Source: Streptomyces pseudovenezuelae
GTDB taxonomy: Bacteria > Actinomycetota > Actinomycetes > Streptomycetales > Streptomycetaceae
Assembly (NCBI RefSeq): GCF_001513955.1
Contig: NZ_KQ948151.1
Coordinates: forward strand, 70,332 to 134,331
DNA: 64,000 nt
Reading direction: 5' to 3'
Shown in pieces: positions 51,452 to 60,772 of the stretch; position 1 is the stretch's first letter, and each line of letters opens with the position of its first letter. The translations under genes were made by a program, and so were the position numbers. The notes below the pieces were generated by a model that had not been told where the DNA came from, did not search any database, and saw nothing but the letters and a program-made list of their open reading frames with translations.

Positions 51452-53215
51452 TCACAGCGTGCTGTCGTCTCCGTGGCTGCGCACGATCTCCTTGACTTTG
51501 GCCACGGCGAACCCCCAGCCCTGCTCGACAGTCGGCTTGGCCGGCACCGCGATCTCGTCCGGATTGGTGAGCACGTCGAGCAGCACCGGCCCGTGGGTGT
51601 CGAAGGCGCGGCGCACGGCCTTCTCCAGGTCCGCCGGGTCGGTCACACGGATCCCGGGGATGCCCATGGCGGTGGCGACGGCGGCGAAGTCGGGGTTGTC
51701 CAGGACGGTGCCGAACTCGGGCAGCCCGGCCTGTTCCTGTTCGAGTTTGACCATGCCCAGACGCCGGTTGTCGAAGACGACGAGCTTCACGGGGAGGTGG
51801 TGCGTCTTCAGTGTCATGAGGTCACCGAGGAGCATGCTCAGCCCGCCGTCCCCGCAGAAGGCCACGACCTGCCGCTGGCGGTCCAGGCACTGGGCGCCCA
51901 GCGCGTGCGGCATCGCGTTGGCCATGGAGCCGAGGTTGTAGGAGCCGATGAGCCGCCGCTCGCCCCGCATGTCGACGAACCGCGAGAGCCACACCGTCGC
52001 CATACCCGTGTCGGAGGTGAAGACGGCATCGTCGTCGGCGATCCGGTTCACCACGGCCGCCAGCGCCTCCGGCCGGATGTCGTGGGTGCGGTTGTCGAGC
52101 GAGGAACGCATACGGCCGAGCAGGCCCCGGTCGTGTGCCGGGTCGGCCAGCCGTGCCTGGCCCTCGCGCCACTGCTCGAAACGCTCACGCGCCTTCCCCA
52201 GGTGCGAACGGTCCCGCGCACCGTCCGTCCCGGCGGGTACGGCGGTGAGGTGGGTGAGGAGGTCGCGGACAGTCGCGCCGGTGTCACCGACGAGACCGAC
52301 GTCGACCGGTACCCGCCGCCCGATGTGGGCGGGCTCGGTGTCCACCTGGATGACGGTCTTCCCCTCCGGATACCAGTCCCGGTAGGGGAAGTCGGTTCCC
52401 AGGAGCAGCAGGGTGTCCGCATCCTGCAGGGCCGATGCGGCGGCCGGGTTGCCGATCAGCCCGGTCTGGCCGATCTGGAACGGATTGGTGTCGCCCTCGA
52501 AGCCCTCCTTCGCCTTGAGCGTGAGCACCATGGGTGCGGCCAGCCGGTCGGCGAGGGCCAGTACGTCCTCGCGTGCGGCGCGTGCGCCCCGTCCCACGAG
52601 CAGCGTGACCCGCTCGGAGCGGTCCAGGAGTTCGGCGGCCCGCCGTACGGCGGCCTCCTCGGGCCGGCTGAGCGGAGGGTTCAGGGAGAACCGGGCCGGT
52701 CGGTCCGTGGTCAGTTCGCGCTCGCCCAAGTCGCCGGGCACGGTCAAGACAGCAACGCCCTTGCGGCCCAGGGCGTGGCGTACCGCCGTCTCGAGCATCT
52801 GCGGCAGTTGGTCGGGAGAGGTGATGGTCGCGCGGAAGACGGCGACATCGCTGAAGAGGGCGTCGTTGTCGACTTCCTGGAAGTAGTCGGTGCCGAGTTC
52901 GGCGAGCGGTACCTGCCCGGCGATCGCCAGGACGGGGGTGTGGCTCTTGGCCGCGTCGTACAGCCCGTTGAGCAGGTGCACGGAACCGGGTCCGACCGTT
53001 CCCATGCAGACTCCCAGGGTGCCCGAGAGCTGCGACTGGGCGCTCGCGGCGAACGCCGCCGCCTCCTCGTGCCGGCAACCCACCCACTCCAGGTTCTCGG
53101 TGGTGCGAATGGCGTCCGTGAGGGGATTGAGCGCATCTCCCACCACGCCAAATACCTGGTGCACGCCGAGTTCGCTCAATGCGTCCACGATGACGCGGGC
53201 GACGGTACGGGCCAC
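51452..53215 (-). CDS. poxB: Pyruvate oxidase / pyruvate:quinone dehydrogenase (PoxB-like)
   Basis: This 587-residue ThDP- and FAD-dependent enzyme oxidatively decarboxylates pyruvate to acetate and CO2 and passes electrons to quinone. It has an N-terminal ThDP-binding domain with the catalytic Glu (GCRHEEAAAFAASAQ), a central FAD-binding domain (LLLLGTDFPYRDWYPEG), and a C-terminal ThDP motif GDGGLSMLLGDLMTLKTHHL. The C-terminus lacks the long amphipathic membrane peptide of E. coli PoxB. The GTG at 53215 follows GGAGG. It lies 13 bases downstream of the gene at 53229 on the same strand. Confidence 0.88.
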   Translation of the reverse strand: MARTVARVIVDALSELGVHQVFGVVGDALNPLTDAIRTTENLEWVGCRHEEAAAFAASAQSQLSGTLGVCMGTVGPGSVHLLNGLYDAAKSHTPVLAIAGQVPLAELGTDYFQEVDNDALFSDVAVFRATITSPDQLPQMLETAVRHALGRKGVAVLTVPGDLGERELTTDRPARFSLNPPLSRPEEAAVRRAAELLDRSERVTLLVGRGARAAREDVLALADRLAAPMVLTLKAKEGFEGDTNPFQIGQTGLIGNPAAASALQDADTLLLLGTDFPYRDWYPEGKTVIQVDTEPAHIGRRVPVDVGLVGDTGATVRDLLTHLTAVPAGTDGARDRSHLGKARERFEQWREGQARLADPAHDRGLLGRMRSSLDNRTHDIRPEALAAVVNRIADDDAVFTSDTGMATVWLSRFVDMRGERRLIGSYNLGSMANAMPHALGAQCLDRQRQVVAFCGDGGLSMLLGDLMTLKTHHLPVKLVVFDNRRLGMVKLEQEQAGLPEFGTVLDNPDFAAVATAMGIPGIRVTDPADLEKAVRRAFDTHGPVLLDVLTNPDEIAVPAKPTVEQGWGFAVAKVKEIVRSHGDDSTL

Positions 53216-53228
53216 GTGAATCCTCCAG

Positions 53229-54812
53229 TCAGACGGTGAATCGGTCGGGGTCGGCGGCCGTCCAGTCGGCCGCCCAGGCGGCAGGCGGCTCAGCGAGCAA
53301 CTGCCCCGGTTCGAGCCACTCGTACAACTCCGCGTAGGAGCGCTCGGTGTAGGGGTCGACGCGCCGGCGCAGCATGTGCGGGCGCAGGTCGGCGGGATCG
53401 GTGACGCCCATGGACGCCATGAGCTGCAGGGCACTGGCCACGGTCGCTTCCTGGAAGCGCTGGACGCGCGGCGTCTTGTCACGGACGTCGAGGGCGCGGG
53501 CGCGTCGGGGGTCCTGGGTCGTCACGCCGGTGGGGCAGGTGTTGGTGTGGCAGCGCTGGGCCTGGATGCAGCCGACGGCGAACATCATCGCCCGCGCCGC
53601 GTTGCCGTAGTCGGCGCCCTGCACCAGGCGTTTCACCAGATCGGTACCCGTGGCGATCTTGCCGCTCGCTCCGATCCTGATGCGGTCGCGCAGGCCTGCG
53701 CCGACGAGGGCGTTGTGCACCGTGAGCAGACCTTCGGTGAGCGGGGTTCCCACGTGGTCGGCGAACTCCAGGGGCGCGGCTCCAGTACCGCCCTCACCTC
53801 CGTCCACGATGATGAAGTCAGGGGCCGTGCCCTCCGCCAGCATGGCCTTGCACACGGCGAGGAACTGTCGGCGCGAGCCCACGCACAGTTTGAATCCGGT
53901 CGGCTTGCCCCCGGACAGCTCCCGCATCCGTGCGACGAAGCGGACCAGTTCGCGCGGGGTGGAGAACACCCGGTGATACGGCGGCGAGATCACAGTCCGC
54001 CCCTGCGGCACATCCCGTACTTTCGCTATCTCGCTATTGACCTTAGCTCCCGGCAGGACCCCACCGATGCCCGGTTTGGCGCCCTGCGAAAGCTTCAGGG
54101 ACACACACTTGACGTGCTCGTGCGCTGCCTTGTCGGCGAACTCGGCAGGGTCGAACGCGCCGTCCTCGGTGCGGCAGCCGAAGTATCCGGTGCCGATCTC
54201 CCAGACCAGATCCCCGCCCGGCCGCAGGTGGTACTCCGACAGACCGCCTTCACCGGTGTCGTGAGCGAAGCCACCAGCCGCCGCGCCACCATTGAGAGCG
54301 AGGATCGCATTGGCCGACAGCGAACCGAAGCTCATGGCCGACACGTTCAGCAACGCCATGTCGTAGGGGCGGCTGCAATCGGGGCCGCCGATCCGCACCC
54401 GCGGAGGCGTCTTCGGCACCGGGCACGGAGCCATCGACGGCACCAGGAACTCGTAACCGGGCTGATACACGTCCCGTTCGGTGCCGTACGGCTGCTCGGC
54501 GTCGGTGCCCTTCGCCCGTTCGTAGACGATGGTGCGGACATCCCGGTCGAAGGGTCGCCCATCGAAGTTCCGCTCGATGAAGTACTGCTGCAGCTCCGGG
54601 CGGATCCGCTCCATGAGAAAGCGGGCATGCCCCACAACAGGATAGTTGCGCAGCACCGAATGCCGACGCTGCAGCAGGTCCACCACACCAAGCAGACCTG
54701 GCAGGATGAGCGGGACAGCTGCCAGGCCCCACCAGGGCGAGAGACCGACTGCAGCAACGGCCGCCGCCATACCGGCGACCAGAGTCAGAGCGACGATCGC
54801 GAAACGTTTCAC
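53229..54812 (-). CDS. FMN-binding glutamate-synthase-like protein
   Basis: This 527-residue protein has two N-terminal membrane helices (about residues 4-45) and then a full GltS-type (beta/alpha)8 barrel: SAMSFGSLSANAILALNGGA, LKLSQGAKPGIGGVLPGAKV, VDGGEGGTGAAPLEFADHVG and the 3Fe-4S Cys cluster GCIQAQRCHTNTCPTGVTTQ. No glutaminase domain is present, so it is not a complete glutamate synthase. Relatives (YerD, MgdA-like) are poorly characterised. It is co-transcribed with the PoxB-like gene. Confidence 0.88.
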   Translation of the reverse strand: MKRFAIVALTLVAGMAAAVAAVGLSPWWGLAAVPLILPGLLGVVDLLQRRHSVLRNYPVVGHARFLMERIRPELQQYFIERNFDGRPFDRDVRTIVYERAKGTDAEQPYGTERDVYQPGYEFLVPSMAPCPVPKTPPRVRIGGPDCSRPYDMALLNVSAMSFGSLSANAILALNGGAAAGGFAHDTGEGGLSEYHLRPGGDLVWEIGTGYFGCRTEDGAFDPAEFADKAAHEHVKCVSLKLSQGAKPGIGGVLPGAKVNSEIAKVRDVPQGRTVISPPYHRVFSTPRELVRFVARMRELSGGKPTGFKLCVGSRRQFLAVCKAMLAEGTAPDFIIVDGGEGGTGAAPLEFADHVGTPLTEGLLTVHNALVGAGLRDRIRIGASGKIATGTDLVKRLVQGADYGNAARAMMFAVGCIQAQRCHTNTCPTGVTTQDPRRARALDVRDKTPRVQRFQEATVASALQLMASMGVTDPADLRPHMLRRRVDPYTERSYAELYEWLEPGQLLAEPPAAWAADWTAADPDRFTV

Positions 54813-55457
54813 CCCTGGCTCATTGCCCTGGCTTCACCTTCCAGTCCTGGGGTTTCGTCAAGAAACCTGCAAAGTACGGCCTACTGGCATGACCACGATC
54901 CCTGGCAGTGCCCGGCGTACTGTGCCGAGCAACGACCCACCCGCAGCAGATGCGGCCGGGGGGCCGAACAAGCTGCCGCACACCGTCGATGACGGCTGGC
55001 GCTGATGCAACGGCCGTCCCTTCAGTGAGCCCGAAGCGCTGGCACGACCTCGTGCCCGAACTGCCGTATCACCGAGTCTGCTGACCGCGAAAGGCGGCAC
55101 GACGCTGCGGCAGCCCGCATCAGCCCCGCCGCCGCACGGCCCCGGAGGGGGTCGGTCCTCGGGCCAGTTCGTGCCCGGCTGGCCCTACTCGTTTGTCGCC
55201 GCACATGAATGGGACCGGAGCCCGCCAAACAGTGGTGGTCGCCGAAGGCCCGCCACATGAGGTATCCACACAGAGGGCTCACCGGTGGGGAGGGCGGCGG
55301 AGGCCCTACGGTGAAATGTGCCGGTCGCAGCCGCATGTGCGGGATCGTGACCAGCACCGTCGCCGCGGCCGGGCTCAGCACGTCACGCCCGCCCCCGCTC
55401 CGCGCGACCGCAAGCATCGGCGGGGAATGAACGCCGACCTCGATTGTTGAAAGCGGT
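54813..55457. other. Gene-poor stretch
   Basis: No gene is supported with confidence. A 38-codon frame from ATG 54889 (MTTIPGSARRTVPSNDPP) has no clear ribosome site. The rest looks like unreadable remnants, with no IS ends seen. Confidence 0.4.
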
Positions 55458-56480
55458 ATGAAAAAGATCGGGTTCCTGTCCTTCGGACACTGGACGCCGT
55501 CGCCGTACTCGCAAACGCGCTCGGCAGCGGATTCCCTTCTCCAGGCGATCGACCTCGCGGTCGCCGCGGAGGAGCTGGGCGCCGACGGCGCGTACTTCCG
55601 CGTCCATCACTTCGCACGGCAGTACGCCTCGCCGTTCCCGCTGCTCGCCGCCATCGGCGCACGTACCAGCCGGATCGAGATCGGCACCGGCGTGATCGAC
55701 ATGCGCTACGAGAACCCGCTGTACATGGCCGAGGACGCCGGAGCCGCGGACCTGATCTCCGGTGGCCGACTGCAGCTCGGCCTCAGCCGGGGATCCCCGG
55801 AGCAGGTCATCGACGGCTGGCGTCACTTCGGGCATCTTCCGGCGGAGGGGGCCACTGACGCCGACATGGCGCGCACCCACACCGAGCGGCTCCTCGACGT
55901 ACTGACGGGCGACGGATTCGCGGAGCCCAACCCCAATCCGATGTTCTCCAACCCGCCGGGGCTGCTGCGCATCGAGCCCCACTCCGAAGGGCTCAGGGAC
56001 CGTATCTGGTGGGGCTCCGGCTCGAATGCCACAGCGGCATGGGCGGCCACGCTCGGCATGAACCTGCAGAGCTCGACCCTCAAGGACGACGAGAGCGGCG
56101 AACCGCTGCACGTCCAGCAGCGCAAGCAGATCGAGGCTTACCGTGAGGCCTGGCGGGAGGCCGGGCACGCCCGCGAACCGCGGGTTTCGGTCAGCCGCAG
56201 CATCTTCGCGCTGGTCGACGACCGTGACCGCGCCTACTTCGGCCGTGAGGGCAATTCCAAGGACCAGATCGGCTACATCGACGCCAACACCCGCGCGATC
56301 TTCGGCCGTTCCTACGCCGCCGAGCCCGACATGCTGGTCAAGCAACTCGCCGACGACGAAGCGGTCGCCGCCGCCGACACCCTCCTCCTCACCGTGCCGA
56401 ACCAGCTCGGAGTCGCCTACAACGCCCACGTGATCGAGAGCATCCTGACCCACGTCGCTCCGGCCCTGGGCTGGCGCTGA
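55458..56480 (+). CDS. LLM-class flavin-dependent oxidoreductase
   Basis: This 340-residue bacterial-luciferase-like monooxygenase has the TIM-barrel start KKIGFLSFGHW, GADGAYFRVHHFARQYASPF with the conserved His, TSRIEIGTGVIDMRYENPLY (flavin region) and GGRLQLGLSRGSPEQ. It uses FMNH2 or F420H2; the substrate is unknown. The ATG at 55458 gives the conserved beginning. The frame is complete. Confidence 0.9.
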   Translation: MKKIGFLSFGHWTPSPYSQTRSAADSLLQAIDLAVAAEELGADGAYFRVHHFARQYASPFPLLAAIGARTSRIEIGTGVIDMRYENPLYMAEDAGAADLISGGRLQLGLSRGSPEQVIDGWRHFGHLPAEGATDADMARTHTERLLDVLTGDGFAEPNPNPMFSNPPGLLRIEPHSEGLRDRIWWGSGSNATAAWAATLGMNLQSSTLKDDESGEPLHVQQRKQIEAYREAWREAGHAREPRVSVSRSIFALVDDRDRAYFGREGNSKDQIGYIDANTRAIFGRSYAAEPDMLVKQLADDEAVAAADTLLLTVPNQLGVAYNAHVIESILTHVAPALGWR

Positions 56481-56752
56481 TCACAGCGGGACCAGGCCCC
56501 CTCCCCCGTCTCCGTTCCTGACGCACGCATGCGTCCACCCCGTCCCTCTGGAGCAGCGACCTGGCACGGTTCACCACCATGCCAGGCGCTGTCCTGGCGA
56601 AGGCCTGCCGTGACGTTCTTCAGGACGACTCGACGAGACGCGGATGATTGTGCTGGATCTTCAAAGTCAGCCAGCATGAGCGCTTCGTCAGACAGCAAGA
56701 GGGCACCTGACGCGAAAAGGAGCAATAGTCAAGAGTTGTGGGTGAGCTGATT

Positions 56753-57217
56753 TCACTCGCCGTGGTGGGTGAGGCCGATCCTGGCGGTGTTGCGGATCCG
56801 CTTCGTGCGGCCGACTTCGGCGAGGAGCTCGACGGCGACCGTGTTCGTCCCGGCGGCGGTCTTGAGCTGGAGCCAGTTGGATGACGCGAGCAGGTCGTCC
56901 GGCTGCCAGGGCAGCTTGAGCGTGATGGCGCGGAAGAGCGACCACTCCCGCAAGCGCTGAGTCAGGAAGGGGCGGTCGATCGTGGCCTGGGTCATCGTCT
57001 GCGCCCACTCATCGTAAGCGGGGCCGGGGTAGAGGTTGGCGGCTCGACGGTCCAGGTGCCGCAGCACGGCGGACTGGGCCATCGTCTGGTCCCGATCTGT
57101 GAGTACGCGGCTGACCAGGTCGACCTCGTCCGTGTCGGCAACGTGCTCCAACTTGTCGAGGTAGGCCACGAAGCGGACGTGCTCGTCCGGGTTGCTCAGG
57201 ATGTCGTCGACGTTCAT
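56753..57217 (-). CDS. ORF downstream of the IS256 transposase
   Basis: This 154-residue soluble, mainly helical protein (NPDEHVRFVAYLDKLEHVAD to RTKRIRNTARIGLTHHGE) has an ATG at 57217 that overlaps the transposase stop by four bases and has GGAGCAGG upstream. The coupling shows the two are made together. It is probably an accessory or passenger protein of this IS256 subgroup. I do not recognise a domain. Confidence 0.7.
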   Translation of the reverse strand: MNVDDILSNPDEHVRFVAYLDKLEHVADTDEVDLVSRVLTDRDQTMAQSAVLRHLDRRAANLYPGPAYDEWAQTMTQATIDRPFLTQRLREWSLFRAITLKLPWQPDDLLASSNWLQLKTAAGTNTVAVELLAEVGRTKRIRNTARIGLTHHGE

Positions 57218-58383
57218 GCGGCCTGCTCCTCGCGCTCGACCAGGACGCCGTTCTCGAACCGTGCGCCGGCGCGGACCAGGGACACCAGGTGGGCTCCGGT
57301 GATCGCGGGCCATCGCGCCTGAGCGGACTCGACCAGCTTGAACACCATCGCGAGCACGGCCACCGGGCTGCCCGCGCCTCGCGTGACCTCGGTGCGGAGC
57401 TTGACCGTGGAGAACGTGGACTCAATGGGGTTGGTGGTCCGTAGATGGATCCAGTGCTCTGCGGGGAAGTCGTAGAACGCGAGTGGTTCGTCCCGGTCCT
57501 CGGTGATCTTCGCGACGGCCTTGGGGAACTTTGCGCCGTAGGTCTTCGCGAACGCCTCGATCGCCTTCTCGGCGTGGGTGCGATCCTCGGCGTTGCAGGT
57601 CTCCTGCAGAGCCTTCTTCGCGCCGGACAGCGCGGACTTCGGCAGCGAGTTCGAGACGTTCCTTGTTTTGTGAACCCAACACCTCTGGTGCCTGGCCTGC
57701 GGAAACACCTCCGCCAGCGCCCTCCACAGGCCCATCACACCGTCGCCAACCACGAGCATCGGGTCGCACAGCCCGCGCCGCCGACAGTCGCGCAGCAGGT
57801 CCGCCCAGGACTCGGTGGACTCGCGCAGACCCCCGGTGATCGCGATGAGTTCCTTGGCGCCGTCGACGCGGACGCCCATCAGGACCAGGAGGCAGGAATG
57901 CGTCTGGGACAAGCAGATCTTGGGATGGACGGCGTCGGCCCTGACGTAGACGTAGTCGGATTCGGCCAGGTCACCGCGCTGGAAGGCGGCGTGGTCGGCG
58001 GTCCACTGCTGCGTCAGCCGGGTCACCGTAGCCGGCGACAGCCCGGCCGAGGAGCCCAGGAACTGTTCCATCACGGGCACGAAGTCGCCCGACAACAGGC
58101 CGTGGAGATAGAGCAGCGGCAGCACCTCGCTGATCTTCGGGGACTTCCGGCACCACGGCGCCAGGATCTTCGAGGAGAACCGCTGACGTTCGCCCGTCGT
58201 CTCGTCGACCCGCTTGTCGTTCACGCGCGGGGCGGCCACCTCGAGGGGCCCAGCAGCCAGGGCCACAGTGCGCGGCCGGTGCCGGCCGTTGCGGACCACC
58301 AGTCGGCGACCGGCCCCGTCACGCTGCCCGCCGAGCTCGGTTATGTACTGGTCCACCTCTGCCTCCAGGGCAACGGTCGGCAT
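57214..58383 (-). CDS. IS256-family transposase
   Basis: This 389-residue DDE transposase has YVYVRADAVHPKICLSQTHS with the first Asp region, VVGDGVMGLWRALAEVFPQA with the second, RCWVHKTRNVSNSLP, and HLRTTNPIESTFSTVKLRT with the Glu. The coding sense continues upstream of ATG 58383 (RFLIDEIVREGARR) without a normal start and runs into the end of another gene, so the N-terminus and left IS end may be lost. Activity is uncertain. Confidence 0.85.
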   Translation of the reverse strand: MPTVALEAEVDQYITELGGQRDGAGRRLVVRNGRHRPRTVALAAGPLEVAAPRVNDKRVDETTGERQRFSSKILAPWCRKSPKISEVLPLLYLHGLLSGDFVPVMEQFLGSSAGLSPATVTRLTQQWTADHAAFQRGDLAESDYVYVRADAVHPKICLSQTHSCLLVLMGVRVDGAKELIAITGGLRESTESWADLLRDCRRRGLCDPMLVVGDGVMGLWRALAEVFPQARHQRCWVHKTRNVSNSLPKSALSGAKKALQETCNAEDRTHAEKAIEAFAKTYGAKFPKAVAKITEDRDEPLAFYDFPAEHWIHLRTTNPIESTFSTVKLRTEVTRGAGSPVAVLAMVFKLVESAQARWPAITGAHLVSLVRAGARFENGVLVEREEQAA

Positions 58384-58415
58384 CCGTCGAGCGCCCTCGC
58401 GGACGATCTCATCGA

Positions 58416-58559
58416 TCAGAAATCGCAGCCGGTATCCGGTTCGTGCGCCGAGCGCAGGGCAGTGGCCAGATGTTCGTCACCGACGCAGTCGGCACACACC
58501 CAGCCGTCCGACGACGACCAGCCGCGCACCCAGTCGGCGATCTTCCAGTCGCCCCCCAT
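58416..58559 (-). pseudogene. HEPN/RES N-terminal-like fragment cut by IS256
   Basis: ATG 58559 starts GGDWKIADWVRGWSSSDGWV and then CADCVGDEHLATAL, a CxxC zinc-knuckle like the N-terminal domain that precedes RES toxin-like domains in some actinobacterial proteins. The reading ends at DTGCDF where IS256 sequence begins. The remainder was not found in the window. Confidence 0.5.
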
Positions 58560-58824
58560 GAACAGCTCCCCCTCGACACCCGACACACAAACCCTGCACG
58601 CTCTGCATCGCAGTCGTCGGCCATCACCCTAGTCGGTGCACACCGTGGCACTGGGCAGCTGGACGAAGAGCCAGGCAGGCGCTCTTTCCAGGCTCAGGAT
58701 CCTGGGGCTTGGAAAAGGCTTTGACGCGCGGTTCGCTGTTCATCGATGGTGAGCCGGACGTCCGGACCGAGCGGTCACGAACCGCCGCGTCGGCGACGGC
58801 TACACCACGGTGAGGGAGTTGTGG

Positions 58825-59676
58825 ATGATTGTTGTGTCGGCCGCTTCGGGGGCTTTCGGCCGACTGGTCATCGACCAGTTGCTGGCCCAGTGCCCCGCTG
58901 ATCGCATCGTTGCCGCGGTGCGCAATCCCAAAGGGGTCGAGGATCTCGCCGCTCGCGGGGTCCGTGTCCGCCTCGGTGACTACGAAGACCCGGCAACACT
59001 GCGCACCGCGTTCAAGGGGGCCGACCGGCTGCTGTTGATCTCCTCTCCGGAGCTGGAACCCTCCCGCCGCGCCGGCCAGCACCAGGCAGCCATCGAGGCG
59101 GCCCGCACCGCCGGAGTCGGGGCGATCATCTACACCAGTTTTCTGGGTGCCGACACTCAGGCCCACGGTGTCACCGCAGCTCATCACGCCACCGAGCGCA
59201 CCCTGTTCGCAAGCGGGCTGCCCCACACGTTGTTGCGCCACCCCTACTACAGCGAGGCATTCCTCAACGCGGGCCTGCGCGCCGCCGTCGCCTCGGGTGA
59301 ACTGGCCAGCGGCACCGGCGGGCGTGGCATCAACAGCGCTTTCCGCAGTGAACTCGCCGAGGCCGCCGCCCGTGTCCTCACCGAGGACTGCCACCTCGGC
59401 CGCGCCTACGACTTCACCGGCAACCTGTGGACCTACAGCCAGCTCGCCCACGCACTCAGCCGTATCTCCGGCAGACCCGTCGTCCACCGAGACCGGCACG
59501 GCCGCGCGCCCGGTGCCCAGGGCTGGCTTGAGGACCAGGTCCGTGCCGGCGCACTGGAGCGACAGAGCGACGATCTCCAGCACGTCCTCGGTCACCCAAC
59601 CGTCACCCTCGACCAGGCCGTCACCGCAATCCTCACCCAGCCCGCCCCACCAGCCGCCCGTCCTGGCCCGGAGTGA
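58825..59676 (+). CDS. NmrA-like NAD(P)-binding protein
   Basis: This 283-residue atypical short-chain dehydrogenase has IVVSAASGAFGRLVIDQLL as nucleotide-binding loop (the usual TGATG is SAASG), VAAVRNPKGVEDLAARGVRV, and IYTSFLGADTQAHGVTAAHH in place of the YxxxK site. It resembles NmrA/quinone-reductase-2 proteins that bind or reduce quinones. The ATG at 58825 is preceded by GAGGGAG; GTG 58810 would add five residues. Confidence 0.85.
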   Translation: MIVVSAASGAFGRLVIDQLLAQCPADRIVAAVRNPKGVEDLAARGVRVRLGDYEDPATLRTAFKGADRLLLISSPELEPSRRAGQHQAAIEAARTAGVGAIIYTSFLGADTQAHGVTAAHHATERTLFASGLPHTLLRHPYYSEAFLNAGLRAAVASGELASGTGGRGINSAFRSELAEAAARVLTEDCHLGRAYDFTGNLWTYSQLAHALSRISGRPVVHRDRHGRAPGAQGWLEDQVRAGALERQSDDLQHVLGHPTVTLDQAVTAILTQPAPPAARPGPE

Positions 59677-59759
59677 CCTTCCGGCCCTACGCGATGATGT
59701 TGCATGGGAGCAGGAGTGGAGAATGTGCGGGTCCCAACAACCCGGCGTACCTAATCCGT

Positions 59760-60106
59760 AGTCAAGGGCGAGGCACCACCACGGGGGCCGATGATCGCGG
59801 CGATGGTCAGCGTGTAGTCGCTGGCAGAGAGCCCGCCTCGAGTGCGGCATACCGGGCCGCCATCTTGATCCGAATGTCGACGATGGCGTCCGCGGGCAGG
59901 TCCTCATACCGCTCCTGAACGTACTGCCAGTTGACGGTATTGGTGTAGGAACTCAGGGCCTGGGTGCTGAGCTTGCTGAACCAGTCGCCTGACCTGACGT
60001 CGTCCGGGCTCAGCCCCGTGACGAACTCTCTTAGCTCAGCCCGCTCATGGGCGACAGTCTTCCGGTCCGCGTCATCGCCGACGGCGTCACACGAGCTTCG
60101 GTCATG
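59760..60106 (-). pseudogene. Frameshifted hypothetical protein
   Basis: GGGGAGA and ATG 60106 start MTEARVTPSA. The sense moves frame to AHERAELREFVTGLSPDDVR, then SSYTNTVNWQYVQERYEDLP and DIRIKMAARYAALE, and moves again to GGLSASDYTLTIAAIIGPRG, which looks like a membrane segment. A longer frame from 60154 covers only the middle. Probably a broken membrane-associated protein; family not certain. Confidence 0.55.
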
Positions 60107-60211
60107 GTCAGTTCTCCCCGGCGGTTGAGCGTGCAGTCCGGACAGCAGATCCAACTGAGCTGAGCGAAGCCATTCGTCGGCGCTCTCGGTGCAACCCGAG
60201 ATGCGGGGACA

Positions 60212-60523
60212 TCACCTCGCCTGCGGGATGGCAGGCGTGACGACTGGGTCGCGGCCGTGCTCCACGCGGGCCGTTTCCAGCAGGCGCCGCCAGAACGCGA
60301 CCGTCGGCCGTCGCCGCAGCAGAGCCCGGCGCTCTCGCTCGGTCATGCCTCCCCACACCCCGCATTCAATGCACTGGTCCAGGGCATAGACGAGGCACTC
60401 GGTCCGAACGCCGCAGCCGCCGCACAGCGCTTTGGCGCGGTTTTGCGCGGCGCCCTCGACGAACAGGGCATCGGGGTCAGCCGTCCTGCACAGCCCTTGC
60501 TCACTCCAGCCCATCTCCGCCAT
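60212..60523 (-). CDS. WhiB-like (Wbl) iron-sulfur regulator
   Basis: This 103-residue Wbl protein has four Cys in the family order, C (GLCRTADPDALF), C-x2-C (ALCGGC) and C-x5-C (GVRTEC), for a 4Fe-4S cluster. The GVWGGMTERERRAL turn and a basic C-terminal tail follow. Wbl proteins sense O2 or NO and work with sigma factors. The ATG at 60523 is chosen by domain limits; ribosome sites are weak. A long perfect hairpin lies 32-63 bases upstream. Not assignable to a named whi/wbl gene. Confidence 0.9.
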   Translation of the reverse strand: MAEMGWSEQGLCRTADPDALFVEGAAQNRAKALCGGCGVRTECLVYALDQCIECGVWGGMTERERRALLRRRPTVAFWRRLLETARVEHGRDPVVTPAIPQAR

Positions 60524-60554
60524 GCCCGACGCTGCCCTCTCCCCTGGCTTGACC

Positions 60555-60586
60555 TGCGAGTTGCCCAGCGTCCTGGGCAACTCGCA
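60555..60586 (-). promoter_or_regulatory. Perfect 14-bp hairpin upstream of the Wbl gene
   Basis: TGCGAGTTGCCCAG and CTGGGCAACTCGCA pair completely around a 4-base loop (CGTC). The position suggests an operator or a leader-RNA structure controlling the Wbl gene. Confidence 0.6.
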
Positions 60587-60772
60587 TATGACACCACCCC
60601 GTTAGAGGAGGACCCTTCTGCCTCTGTCCCGCGGCGTCACACCTTTGGGTGACCATGCTTGCCTCCCGTGCGCGGAGGCGCCACGCACCCCCGGGCAGCC
60701 GCGCAGGGAGGGCATCACCCGGGCACCGGCATCCGGAACTCTCTGCGACTGGCCGCGAATGACCCGCGACGA

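Noticed and set aside
55209..55430. Short plus-strand frame in the 54.8-55.5 kb gap
   Set aside because: Composition is Gly/Arg/Pro-rich with no ribosome site or known family; not supported as a gene.
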